Positions 37,481 to 50,774 of a DNA stretch of 64,000 nucleotides are shown in pieces. Each line of letters begins with the position of its first letter. Position 1 is the stretch's first letter. A model generated the notes under the pieces. That model made no database searches. It was not told the origin of the DNA and worked only from the letters and a program-made list of their open reading frames with translations. The stretch is from Brugia malayi (lineage: Eukaryota > Nematoda > Chromadorea > Rhabditida > Onchocercidae). The stretch covers positions 186,001 to 250,000 of the forward strand of contig NW_025062284.1 of the NCBI RefSeq assembly GCF_000002995.4, in the 5' to 3' direction. Position numbers and translations under genes: made by a program.

Positions 37481-40400
37481 ATGGTACGAGTATTCGTTAA
37501 GTGGGGAAAGGAACGATTCGAAGTGGAAGCAAATACGAACGATTCACCGCTTCAACTAAAATCACAACTGTTTTCCTTAACAGGTGTGAATCCGGATCGG
37601 CAAAAAGTGCTCATTAAAGTAAGTCAAATTTTTTGTAAAGTCAGCTTACTATTTTATGAATACTTGCGAGTTGGGATATTTTTTATTATCCTTATTATAG
37701 TATATTTTTAAATATTTTTTATTACATTTTTTTTTTTATTATACTATATTTAATTTTTTTTTTTTTTTTTGAGATATACAAGTGTTTATGTATGAAGAAT
37801 TATATAAATTTATACACATTATATTGAATTTAGATGTTTTAAGCGTTACTTTTTTTTTTTTTTAAACAGAATATGTTGCATTAGATTGTTAAGTTGCATT
37901 TGACTTTAATGTAACTTAGAGTTAATTGTAATCTTTTGTGGTTACCTTTACTATGTCATTTAATTTTGTTGTATTTTTATGTTTAAAAATTTCATTTTTT
38001 TATTGGTTCTTTTATTGCTGAATGCTTTATCCTTTGTTGTACAATGAAAGCAACTTCCTTAGTTTTCAAATGAATATGAAAATATGTGAGAACGTAAAAA
38101 ATGTTGAATAGCATCATTTTATGTTTAAACTTATGTCTATGACATTGGACACTCATTTTTCATGAAATGGTAGAACATTTTTGATGATTCATTTTTATAA
38201 TACTTGCAGGGTAAAATTCTTGGTGATAACAGCTGGGATGGTTGTGAGTTGAAAGATGGTATGATAATGATGATGATTGGTAGTGGGGGCGTAGTCCCGC
38301 CACCTCCACCAATTAGCAGTCTTGAAGAAAGCTTTGATGGTATGGAAGCTGAGGTACTTTTTTTTTTCATCTTTTTTGTGGATGGAGTCATTTACTACTT
38401 GAATCTTATTTTTAAATTTAACCCTAGAATTTTATTTAGTCAATTAAGAAAAGGAAATGATTACTTGCTGATGTTCTTAGTGGTTTTTTATGTTTTCAGA
38501 CGTCAAATTCAATCATTCTACCAACAGGTTTGAAGAATCTAGGCAATACATGTTACCTGAATGCAACTTTGCAGTGTTTCAAGGTAATATCGCTTGTCTG
38601 TTGTTTAAAACTAAAATTGCTTTTTGAAAGTGCATTTTAACATTTTACATATGCCCAGTTTAGGTAATACCAGAACTAAGGGAAGCGTTAAGCAAATATT
38701 CTGAATCAATTCAAAGTTCATCCGTTGATGGTGAGGGTGGCTCGAAAGCTCTTACAGCTGCTGTTCGTGACTTGTATCGGATGATGGACAATCAAAAGTC
38801 AAAAAGCTTTGGCGGTGTTATTCCACTTATTATGATACAGGTGAGTTTAACGATCGATTATACAAATTGTCGAAGTGGCTTTTTTCCTTCAGTAAACAGT
38901 TCATTTTTTAAGTTGTAGGCCCAACTGTTTTAGCAGTGCAATTGATACTCTCTCAGGCTACGGTGTAATATATTGAGATTTTGAATGGAGTTTGTAGGGA
39001 TAGTAATTATCGGTTATCTGTTAAAGGTAGTACATAATGTCCTTCCACAATTTGCGGCTAGAGATGAACATGGATGGATGCAACAGGATGCAAATGAGTG
39101 CTGGACTGAGCTACTTCGGGCTTTTCAGACTCAACTGAAAGTTGCAGGTTTTTAATTTTCTGTCTTTTGCTAAAAGCATAGCTAATTACCATAATTTTCA
39201 ATTTCCATTGAGTGAGAGTAATAAGCTTGTAAAAATGTTTTCATGTCTGGAAATCTTAGTAGTAAGCCAAAAATGCATTATCTTTTGGTTCAGTGCTACG
39301 GTTGAAATATATTGCTTCTGGCTAAAATTTCTTAACCAGTTGGTTTGATATTTGATATATTATTTTCTTCGTATAGATTCCGAGTCATCTTCAAAGGATG
39401 ATTTGGCATCCATAATTTCAAGATATATGGAAGGTAGGTTCAAGATTGAAATGAAGAATCTGGAATCCGATGTCGAACCTGTTAGTGTCACAAATGAAAC
39501 TTTTCTGCAGGTCTTTTTTTTTTTTCTCAATCTTTGTTCCCTTTTTTGAAGGAAGAGATGAGAGATGATTTATTAGTTCATCTAATTTTAAAATAAGATG
39601 TTTCATTATCAAATTTTTATAAAAATTCCATTTCAGCTAAGTTGTTTCCTTAGCCAAGAAGTTAAGTATGTGCAACTCGGCATTAAAGGTAAACTGACGG
39701 AGGAAATTATCAAAAAGTCAGCAGTGCTTGGACGTGACGCTAGATATGAGAAGAAGACTTTGATCGATCGTCTTCCGGCTTATCTCTCAATACAGATGGT
39801 TCGGTTTTTCTACAAGGAAAAGGATAAGGTAAGTCCAACTGCTTTTTTTTTTTTGAATTTGTTTGTTACAGTTTGATTGCTTTGAATATTCCCAGTGCCT
39901 TGAACGTAGACAATTCCCATGTGGTTTAAAAGGAATTCCTCTATAGAATCTTGACCATTTAAGATTTGCAGTTGGTTTTTACATTAAATTGATTTGGATG
40001 CGTCATGCTTTTGTACTGTACTCAGTCACAGTTGTTTTAGGTCAATGCAAAGATTTTAAAAGACGTTAAATTTCCCCTCATTCTCGATTTGTACGACATG
40101 TGCACTCCCGAATTACAGCAGGAGTTATTGCCGGCACGGGATGCTTTTAAAGTAACATTTTTTCTATATGTTATGAAAATATTTCCATATTTAGTCTCTT
40201 TGTTTTTGATACTATCGAATATATCTGTACGAATTTTTTTCTGTCTAAGTTTTAGAAGATGATTTTTCTCTGAACATCGCATGTATACAAGATATATCGA
40301 AAATTTTCAAATATTCTCTGCATTGCTTCTAAAATACATTTTGGATAATTTTTGAAGACATTCTTTATGTAATTATGTGCTTCTGTCTTGCAGGAGGAGG

Positions 40401-41136
40401 AGGACAAAAAAGTTGAAAAACTAAGAGCAACAAAAACTTCTGATGAGATAACTCATCCTTCCAGACCGGATGAGGATGAGAAAATCGAAAAAGCTTTTCC
40501 TTTTAGTTTTAGTAATGATCCTGGATCAAATAATAGTGGATATTATGAATTGCAAGTTGGTCTATACATCTTCGATTTATTTTAAAATATCTCCGTAGTT
40601 TCATCATTGAATAGTGCCAAAATCCAGATTTAACTTTTCGGAAAATGCTGGTAATATTGGTATCACATAATTCCTATTAACTCATTTCCCTGTTGGTAGT
40701 TTGCCTTAAAATAATTCTGGCAATGAATAAAGTCTCTTTAGTGATATGTGATCCTTATTAATAAAGTAGTTGCCAAAATATTCATCCTTGAAATCTTCCA
40801 TGTAGTACTAGCGTTTGAATTATCTGCTTTAGGGAGTTATAACACACAAAGGTCGTTCATCCAGTAGTGGACATTATGTCGCATGGGTTCGCGTGAAAGA
40901 AAATCATTGGGCAATGTGTGACGATGATGAAGTAAATTACTCAATTTACATCAGTGTTATCTTTTTCCAAATAGCGGCACTTTATTTTCTTATGATAATA
41001 TAAGTTTTCGAACTTTTATTATACGGGTTTACAGGTACATCCAGTCAGTACAGAAGATATTTTGAAGTTATCAGGTGGTGGTGATTGGCACTGTGCATAC
41101 GTGTTACTTTATGGTCCAAGAATATTGAAGAAATAA
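37481..41136 (+). CDS. usp-14: USP14, proteasome-associated ubiquitin hydrolase
   Basis: USP14/Ubp6 trims ubiquitin chains on the 26S proteasome. Exons 1-2 (37481-37618, 38210-38353) encode the N-terminal ubiquitin-like domain (VRVFVKWGKERFEVEANT, LTGVNPDRQKVLIK). The Cys box is GLKNLGNTCYLNATLQC with catalytic Cys112. Then come QQDANECWTELL, LSCFLSQEVKYVQLGIKGKL, RLPAYLSIQMVRFFYKEKDK and VNAKILKDVKFPLILDLYD. The His box is GRSSSSGHYVAWV, followed by CDDDE and the signature end LSGGGDWHCAYVLLYGP. Every block matches human USP14 in order. A linker rich in E and K (about 40394-40480) separates the catalytic halves. The stop codon at 41134 lies inside an AATAAA hexamer. Confidence 0.95.
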
Positions 41137-42226
41137 AGTTCGCATTGTTTTTAAATTTTGTATTTGTCAATCATACATAGGCATTTTAAACTTTTTTTTC
41201 AGACGGATTTTATGCTTAATACTTGGTATATGAAATACACCATTGTATTAGCGTTTGTTGAACGGTCAGCATGCATTTTCTGTGTTGTCGTTTGTGTTAT
41301 TTCGTTTAATACTTTGTTGAAATGTTAAAATGCATTTAGAAAGGCTCAAAGATAAGAATGCCAGCTAAATTTATAGGAATAATTGCGTACGATAAGCCAA
41401 TAATCTTCTATGTTCGGTATTTGTATACAGCTTTTCCAACTCTTCGGTTCATCTATAAAGATTTCTAGACAACTAGTGAATATGAAAAAATCTACTTTTT
41501 ATTCATAATGTAATGTAGTAGTAAAATCTCATAAGCATTACTAGTGAAGCAGTTTGTTTTCTTTCTGTAGTTTATGTAAGCCATACAAATTTCTTATTTC
41601 TTTTAAATTTTCCCCTGTGATTTTTCAGGAAGAACTTTTCTTGTTGACGATGTTAATTTAATATGGACTTATTTGAAGTATGCGGCAATTCTTTTGGGAT
41701 AATAATTTCTTATGTATTTTTAATTGCATATCTGTTGCTATAAAGTTTTTCTTCTATCTATTATCTTTTGAAATAGTTGTAAAAAGATGAAGACGAAGTA
41801 TTAGTCGTATTCCTTTGACATTTCATAATTCCTACATCAATTAACAGTGTAAAGCAAAGAGAGTTCTCTCCGTCAGATTGGTTTAAAATATAAGGATGCA
41901 GGTATTGTCTTTGTCATTCAATGACAATTTTGAGTCTGGGACGTTCTGATTCGATATAGTCCTTTAGATAGGAATTAAGTAACATTATTTTATTGATTAT
42001 ATCGAATTAGGAAGAGACATTTCTGATATCCTTTCAAGCTGGTGCCTGCTTGTTGGCAGTAAATTTTTTTGTAGTATTAGGTTCTTATTTTTGCTAGAGC
42101 GACTTTTTGTATTTCAGTCCGAATTGTTTTATCTATCATATTCCGATAAAGTTAAAGTTAGACCAGAGTCGTAGTTTCTAATTTCAGCTTATATTTATTG
42201 GGAAAAAGAAAATAGCATTTGGTATT
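41137..42226. other. Intergenic between USP14 and DHDDS
   Basis: About 1.1 kb, AT-rich, without a supported exon. The DHDDS ATG is preceded by an AATTTCAG acceptor-like site ending at 42187. Confidence 0.5.
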
Positions 42227-44362
42227 ATGTGGTTTGATTTGAATGTGAACGAAAAAAAAACTTGGTGGCATAGTTTGGCAAAATATTTTCTTACGCTTGG
42301 TCCGATTCCGGAACATATTGCTTTCATTATGGACGGTAATCGACGATATGCTCGCAGACAACGGTATTCGTCGTTTGCCGAAGGTCATCGCAAGGGTTTT
42401 GATAAGTTAACAAAAGTAGGGATTTAACATCTTTTATTCTCTACATTACTGATTACAATCAAAGCTCATATTGTTTAGCCCAGTTTAGAAAATTATAAAG
42501 TATGCATGTGATTTAAAAATATTGCGACAAAATTGTTCTTGCAGGTAATGCAGTGGTGTCGAGAATTTGGTGTAAAAGAAGTGACCGTGTATGCGCTTAG
42601 TTTAGAAAATTTTAAGCGAAGCAGAACTGAAGTTGACGACTTGATGACATTATTCGAGCATAAACTTTTACAGCTTCTTGATGAAAGTTTAGTACTTCCT
42701 CATATAAAATTGAAAACATTCTTTGTAAGTAGTATGTGCATTATTTGCGCGAATCAGTTTGTAATTGATCTTAATAAAGAAAATTTTATAATGAAAACAT
42801 TCATGGATAGTTCTTCGTTCCACGCTTTATAAAGGAAGAATGAATTTTAGTAATTACATTTTAGAGATAAACTTACTGAAAATGGTATTCGTATTCAATT
42901 TTTTGGTAATTTAAAGCATCTTCCTCGAAAACTTCAACAATACATGGCGAAAATTGAATTATTAACGAGGGAACACAATAGGTAATGTCATCCCTTCCTC
43001 TGCTATCTGTTACATTAAGCAAAGTAGAGTACTTTTTTTTAACTTTCTTCTTTGTTGAGAATCCTAATGCAAAAATTAAATACACCAATCTGAAATATTC
43101 AACAAAGCACTAAGCAATGCATAAGACAATGGTATTTCCTTTTTTTTTAATTCTCTATTAACTCTTAGATTGGCAAGATAAAATGTTGACCAAATATTTA
43201 GTGGCTTATGCAATTTGCTGATCACATTTTTCACATTGAGAGAAATTCCATGTATCTCTAATTAAACTTTTGAAATTAAAAAGTGAGGAGTGTTGAAATA
43301 ATTTACGTACTGTTAAATAGACTAATTGTTTAAACATAAAATGATGAAGACATCTTTCGATTGTTCAGTTTTTTTGATACGATATAGAAATTTCTGCTAC
43401 ATATTTTAGTGGCACAGTGAATGTATGCATTGCTTATACGTCGCAGGATGAGCTGAGAAGAGCTTTTGTTACAATAGCTCATGGCATACAAAAAGGTATG
43501 TAGCTGCAAACTGTTGTACAGATTAATTTTAAGGATTATATTTCTTCAAATTTTTGTTATCCATGCTGAATTCAATCTAATTTCTTTCTGTTTTTCTGAA
43601 AATATTTGTATTCTAGGGTTGTTGACAACAACTGATATAAACGAATGTTTGATATCACGATGCCTTGATAGTCGTTTTTCGAGAGATCCAGATCTGCTGA
43701 TTAGAACAAGTGGAGAGACACGTTTGAGTGATTTCTTACTATGGCAGGTTTGGTTAACAGAAGAATTTCGATATCATCTCTGATTTCTAACTTTTTAAAC
43801 AAAAACAATTCACAATGTATTCTTACAGTTAACTATAAAAGTTGTTTTTTTTTTTTTTTTTGATAAATTAAATTCATGTTTTCAGTGTTCAAAATGTCAA
43901 ATCTATTTTGATGGAGTGCTGTGGCCAAACTTTGACTACTGGAACCTATGTAAGGCAATATATTTTTATCAACAAAGTCAGATACCCTTAAAGGTTTTTC
44001 TTGTTACTGAACCATTTGCAATTAATGAAAATAATTTATTAAACTGATCAGTTACGTCAAATCTTGGTCGATAGAATTGCACGGATATTTTCGGCTTAGA
44101 GGTGATTAAAAGTCACTGAAAATGTCATATCCGTCAAGATTGTAGCTCTTGATCAGAGAAGTCGAGCGAGACTATGTTAGTTAGGCTTCAATATTGGAAA
44201 CACTGAAGCCTAAGTAATACATATAATTTGTTGCAGCGGCTAAATGAAAACTGTTTGATGGAACAGAAACCAATAGATAATGAAAATGTATTGGAGTTCC
44301 TCCGCTGGGCTGATGAAGAACGTTTGGAAGACTTACGACAAATGTCTGAGGCAATATGCTGA
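42227..44362 (+). CDS. DHDDS: Dehydrodolichyl diphosphate synthase catalytic subunit
   Basis: This cis-prenyltransferase extends farnesyl diphosphate with isopentenyl units to make the dolichol precursor for protein N-glycosylation at the ER. Seven exons (42227-42415, 42545-42686, 42867-42981, 43410-43495, 43617-43747, 43886-43993, 44237-44362) close in phase to 298 residues. Catalytic motifs are [15 protein letters not shown] (the Asp binds the diphosphate), [38 protein letters not shown] and [19 protein letters not shown], followed by PNFDYWNL. The exon 2/3 junction (GAAA|GTTTAG to TTAGAG|AT) was chosen because it is the only phase-consistent join. An AATAAA lies near 44450. In animals this subunit works with NgBR/NUS1, which is not in this window. 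Confidence 0.95.
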
Positions 44363-44583
44363 CGATCCTAAACGATGTCTAGGACTATGTTTTCTGCCCC
44401 AATGAAAGATAAACGCTCAATTTAGTAATTATATTGCTGGTTAATTGGCAATAAAGTTAAAACAGGATATTTCAGTGAATCCTTGTTGTGCTTTAAGGCA
44501 GAAGATAAATTTCATTTTGCCTCTTTTTTTTTGACTAAAAATACGCTCACAACAATTTGCGGATTTTTAGCAATATTCACCTA
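44363..44583. other. Short tail-to-tail spacer with the DHDDS polyadenylation signal
   Basis: Only about 220 bases separate the DHDDS and GPHR stop codons, so the two 3' UTRs are short or overlapping. An AATAAA on the plus strand near 44450 is the likely DHDDS signal. Confidence 0.5.
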
Positions 44584-47500
44584 TTACAAATCAGCTGAAA
44601 CTGGTGTTTGCTTATGAGCTAACCAAAGGAAGGCAATACTGATCAAGGCTGAAATAAGGAACATGACGTCAAACCATCGATGATAAAAATTGAATTGCAA
44701 ATCTCCCAAAACAACAGTAATGCTAGACCTGAAAAAAAAAATTCCATTCTCTCATTCATATTTTTATTCCTGAAATGTTAGCAATATATATGTTATACAT
44801 CCTGTCTACTTTCTTGATTTGGATACTTCTCTGTTCATGGAATCCACATCGTTCTTTAAATTAAATTTATTAAATTAAATTATGGGAGATATTCGCTTCC
44901 TCACCTAAGCACTAATAAAATTTTTGCTTTATAGCACAAAGAAGTGAACCGATAACAAGTTTAATGATAATAACAAACCTATATTGATGTGGCATGTTCA
45001 TTCGCATTAAAAGCACGCTTGAAACAAAATACATGCCCTAGAAATAGTAAAGGCTGTATACTACTTACAAAGTCGGAAACTTTCTTTATTTCCTAATTTC
45101 TTGCTAATTGAACAGAAAAAAAGTGTGTGTTTCTATTACCATCGCTACCTAACTGATGCCGAGAGTACTGCACCACGGAAATGCAATATTCCTCATTTAT
45201 CCTGTAGAATGACTGTATAAGTAATCCTTCTTACATTTTAATCCAGGTTTTCTGGAAAAAAAAAAAGCATGAATTCATTGCTTACCATAATATGAGCAAG
45301 AATTAGAACAATCACATTTGACGATTTGCTGCTCGAGATCATGTAGAAGAATTTCGTTAGTGTTATTAAGAGACCTCGTATCGAAGTTACGGCGATAACA
45401 CCCACTAACAGAAATGATATATGTTGTGACCAAAACCGAATCTTCAAATGTACTCTGATAGCTTAAGTCTCATATTTAATCTGTTCAGTTAACTCTGAGA
45501 CAGTGGTAAAAATTACTGTGGAATGAGTGAAGGATTAAGTGGAATGAACAATCCAAGTCTACCTTTAACTGATAGATAACGATGACTTTCATAAGCAGGA
45601 AGCTTTCACACGCATTCTTTTGTGATGCAACTTGCAGTAAATGACGAACTACAATGGAAGAGACTTACATCAAGCTGAAAACCCATGTAATTGACAGCAA
45701 TCTCAATTCCTCTTGTAACCGGATCCACTTTACCAACTCGATCGAAAACAATATTCACAGTACAAATAAATATTTTCCATATACAATAAATTGAAAAAAA
45801 ATGTCCCACTACATTGAAATATTGTCCTTGCCAAGTTTTACTATATTCCATGCGCTCCTGCAAAAAAACTGCTGATGGAATTATGAGAGATGGTTGCATT
45901 TCCAAATGTAAAACTATGATTTATAGCAAAACCTTAGAGAGAAAACCTCCAATTGATATGGAAGAAACTTTGACTCGTACTAGAAGTTTTAAGATTTGCT
46001 CAACTTTGTGATAAAACAAAAAATCTTACAAATAAATGTGTTCCTTTTCTTAAAATGTTTCACTACTCATCTTTTTTTTATATTTAAAATTTTTATATAT
46101 TCTATCGCTCTAGTCAATCAAAAATAATGAAGTATGACAGAATGACAAAAAAAAAAAAAAAAACAAGAACAAAACAAAATGTAATAACGTACATATAAGA
46201 GTTTTTTTCTTAAGAAATAATTCTAAAGAACATCTAGCAGATTTCCTATTATATATTCATAAGGATTTCACATAGTTGTAAAAAAAGAGAAAAAAAGTAA
46301 ATATCAATAATGTAAATACTCAGCATTATTACAAAAACTTAGACTTCACTCGTTGTGTTTGCTTAAGTATGATATAAAAAAGTTACTAATTTATTCTTCA
46401 ATATCTGATATGCCACCTGCTAGCTTTCTGGTTATCTACCTTCGTTTTGAATTATAATGATTTCTCGGCTATTTCTTGACCTAATTTCAATTAAAGAATA
46501 AACGATATTAGTTCTGTCAAATACCAATTAAGTGCACTATCAGGATTCTGATATTTTTATCAAAATCTTAAAAATTTTTTCATTAATATGGAAGCACATA
46601 CTCGCATATTTCGTAGTTCAACAATTTCTAGAAACAGGTAGCGACTGAGTTCTTCTAAAGGTATTATTTCTGAGTTAAGCGTGCTGCAAAACCATCTTTT
46701 TAAGAATTTCAAACTGAAGACACATAAATTTCATACAGAAAAACAGGACAAACAGAACAGTAGAAATGAATTAGTTGTAGTCATACAACTAAAAGGTTAC
46801 TAAAACTCCAACCTTATTTGATCTTTTAATGAGCTCGAAGAAAATGATACTGAACCCCACAATTTCTGCAGAAGACCTCCTTGACTGTCACTCCCTAAAA
46901 TAATACATTACTTTACAAAAGTTGGCAAAAAAACACAAATATCCTTTCAACACTGATTCAACGAACAGCAAGTAAAGAAGGACCGATTCGTCATTTAGGA
47001 GAATCTGTAGAGAATCAATGAAGATCGATGCTCATATAAAGGGCAATACCTTGAGTAAAAGCGCTTAATGCAACTTCCTTCTCTAAAATGCATAAGCGTC
47101 TTTTCTTAGCAACAATCATTTCCATAGTATGCATAAGTTTTCGTTCCATTTGTGCTATTTGTACCTGTCCAACGGGTCGCATAAAAATTGTCATATAGCA
47201 ATAAGGGGCATTCACAGCACCAAATCCCGACAACATAGCCATAACTGTTACACCAATCACACCCACACGTGAAATTGCTTGTTCAATTGTAAATATACCT
47301 ATATTCATTTCAAAAATTGCACATTATATTTTCAAATTAAGGTTATGAAGGTTGTTTATGTTTTAAAGAAATAACTATTTCAGCATTAATGAAATTTATA
47401 CATTTTTCTTCATACTCTATTTGCTAAGATAACCTGAATTATGCAGAATTTTCAATAAAGACGATAACGGTGAAGAAAAGTTATGCCAAGTGAAATGAAT

Positions 47501-48719
47501 TCAAAAAAATTCAGAAATGAGTAAAAATTTATTTTTACCATGTCTGGCGCTCAAAATTGGGAATGGATCACCAATTTTCCAAAAGAAATAGATAAATATT
47601 ATCCATGAAACTACTGTGAGAGGCAATATCCATTTTCTTCTTACTAAAACAATTGAACACTTTGAAACTGTCAATGATGCGAAGTACATGAAATTCCTAT
47701 CCATAGATGAAAAAAGAAAGAAAATACTTACAATGTTGCTAATTTCATGGATTTTTTTGAAAGTCACAAGTAGGCTTTTAAGAAGTTTTTATGTAACTAC
47801 TTAAAAGTAACAATATTCGTCGTTCATTATAGTACAAAATATTCAGCATCCCGAAGGCTATTTTATTAATATCATACGTTACCTTCCTTCTTCTACTTTT
47901 GTACTAATAGGAGTTGTTATCCAAAATTTGTCTACTCTTTATTTGAAGGAAGAAAAAACTAGAAAGCAGCTAAAAATTCCACAGAAATATTTAAAGATGA
48001 AGAGGAGCAAAAAAATAAAAAGAGAAATGATACTTACTGAAAGTGATTGAACGGAACAATGAAAAAGAGAAATAAATTGGAAGCACTACAATTAATACAA
48101 AAAGTATTGAATAAAGTCCCAACTTCCAGTGCAAAAATCGAGAACTGAAATTTTCACAAAAGCATGGTAAAAGATATAAGATTATTACAATTATTATTAG
48201 AAAAAATTATTATTACAAAATTTATTATTACAAATTCCTATCTAATTATACATTTTTTTCATGTGATTTTTTGACACAATTTACCTATCGGTCTCTCTAA
48301 GTATAAATGTTGATATGCACAGCTGCAAAATGTGAGTAATCAAACTGTGAACACTACTGATGAGGTAGCAAAAAAGAAGCTCACCTCGGTTCTAGGAAGC
48401 CAATAATTTCAAAAATAATCAGTTCGAACATTGTGCAAGATAATGCAAATGTAATCGAAAATAATATCTGTACAAGTCTTTTGTGTACTTCATAATCACG
48501 AAATAACTGCTTCATGAAGAAGAACCATCCAAACAAAAAGAAAACTACCTGAAATAAATAGTAATTATTTGGAAATTTTTTCCACCACCAGACTTCTGTA
48601 CTGCTGATGAAATGATGAGAATATGATAGAAATTTAGATACAAACATAAAATAATATTCTGAATCTGAGAATTTCACCTGAGACAGTAGCATAACAACGG
48701 AATCCCACATCAGAGTCAT
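44584..48719 (-). CDS. gphr-1: Golgi pH regulator (GPR89/GPHR), multi-pass anion channel
   Basis: GPHR is a polytopic Golgi membrane protein needed for normal acidification of the Golgi lumen. Starting at 48719, exon 1 (48678-48719) and exon 2 (48385-48548) encode FFLFGWFFFMKQLFRDYEVH and FALSCTMFELIIFEI. Later exons encode SRFLHWKLGLYSILFV, FIYFFWKIGDPFPILSARHG, ISRVGVIGVTVMAMLSGFGA, the cytosolic loop with KLMHTMEMIVAKKRRL, and LEELSRYLFLEIVELRNMR. The last exons give KTWQGQYFNVVGHFFSIYCI, NIVFDRVGKVDPVTRGIEI, SIRGLLITLTKFFYMISSSK, GMYFVSSVLLMRMNMPHQYR and the C-terminal FNFYHRWFDVMFLISAL. The match to human GPR89 is continuous. C. elegans has two paralogues, so the choice of gphr-1 over gphr-2 is uncertain. 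Confidence 0.93.
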
Positions 48720-50774
48720 GCGAGACGTTCAATTTCCACAAATCAAACATCGGCTGCCAGTTTTTCGTCAACAATACTTTCAGGTTTCCGCTGTCTCGTT
48801 TACGATTGATTCTTTTGTCTCCTGTCATAATAGATAACATCACTCATGTATGATAAAATATACGTTATTATTTACGGAGATTCAGAATTATTTGCCGAAA
48901 GAAAAAAATACAACTCGGCTAAGGTACCAGATTTCTATGCAATAGCAAATTGCCGGAAAAACCACACTTCATAATATATTGAAATAATTTTGTTTCAAAT
49001 CCATTAGAAATTTGCAGACTAAAGATTATCTCATTTAAATATTCCTTAAGTTTTATATCTCAAGCAAGAAATCATTTATCCAACATTCATTTTCCAACTG
49101 TATACTGTCAAGAATGTCACAATTTGTTAACAAATGATGTGTGCACCGCTTAAAATGTTGAAAACTGCTTTCAATTCTAATGTTGACATTGATCTGCCAA
49201 ACTTATATTCGACTAAAAGAATCTCAACTTTTCGTTAAATTAACTTTCTTCGTTATAAATCAAACCTTCTTGTGTAAGGTAGAAAAATTGTACAGATCTA
49301 ATCCAGCGGTCACTCTTATAAACAACTGATTGTAATGTTAAGAACTAATTTCTACTCAACATTTTTGTTAATAAGGAGTTAAAACCATTGTCTCGGTCAA
49401 TCTTTGCATATTGCAATGACTTTTGCGACATTTTAGTGTCGCGAAACTCTAAAATATTAATGAAAGTAAAGAAAAATGAGAGTATGAAATATGATCGATA
49501 AGCTCTTTGCAAATAATTCTTATTTAAGCATACTTACGTAAACCTCTTTACACAATGTTTCCAAAAATGTTTGTAGCTTAAACTCTTTGTTTTCTAATGT
49601 TTCTACTGTAAATACTTTACACATTGTTTCCTAGCTGATACTTAAACCTCACATTAACCTCTCCAACTTTCCATGTTTACATTCTGATTGTCACTAGCTT
49701 TGGAAATTATCAGCATCCTCCCAGTTGTACCAGAACAATTGCAGTTAACAAAGAATGGATCTGCTCGACTTCTATCTCCTCGATTTGTACCTCTGCCTTT
49801 ATAAATTTTATATTATACTACTGCTTTTGTTAATAAAGGAAATATCATGTTCCTGTGTTACTCCACATATTTTCGTCTACACTAAACAATTCTCCCAGAG
49901 ATCAGCAAACTTCCCCCAGATAATGATTCCTTTTTCCACTACAAAGATCAGCACTCACTAACTCACTCAATCCATCACTACTAGAACTTTTCCAATACAA
50001 TCAGCACTGATTTAGAGTTCCAAATTACAGATAATACCCTGACACTTTCCAGATCATGGATAGTAACTCAGAAAGTAACATGTCGCACAATTTTTTTTTC
50101 GAAATTCAGAAATACGCAAATTTACATGAAGTTGAAGAAAAAATAGTGATAAATAGAATGAGATTAAGGCAGTGATGTCAATAGATTTGCACAATGAATG
50201 TTAATAAACTCTTCAAAATATTTGTTCATAAGCAAATCAATTTCAAGCTAACATCTTGAATATATTAAAAGAACAATCGATGATGCCATGCTCAAAATAG
50301 AGCTCAATAACCGATAATTAGAGGTAGCAGAGTGCATCTAGACCTGTGCAAATTTTTCGAAAGAGTGCAATTCACATTTAGTCCATTTTTGATGCATCAA
50401 ATACTTTGTCTTGTTTGAACAGCTATTTCTATTAACCAGAAGACTATGGATGTAAAAATGATATATGTACAATTACGGATGCGCAAACAAATATTTTTTA
50501 CAATAGCAATGATATGGAAATATGAATGACTATGAAGGATATCGAAGCAACAATTTCTGAAGCAAGCAACAAATTTTAATCGGCATTAAATCAAAAAATC
50601 TTTGTGTCATAAAAATATCTAGAATATGAATGACTATAAAATAGGATAATACAATGGAATGATGAAAAAAAAAAAAAAAAAAAACGAAGACGAACTGTTC
50701 GCTTCAATAAAACTATATCTGCCTGTGTACGATTTAAAATATATCAGGTCAGAAGTGAAGTATTTCTGAAAATT
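48720..50774. other. Intergenic upstream of GPHR and downstream of the coiled-coil gene
   Basis: Two kilobases of AT-rich DNA with no supported exon. A 20-base A run lies near 50665. The stretch 49640-49990 is pyrimidine-rich on the plus strand. A short Leu-rich open frame there has no splice or family support. Confidence 0.45.
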
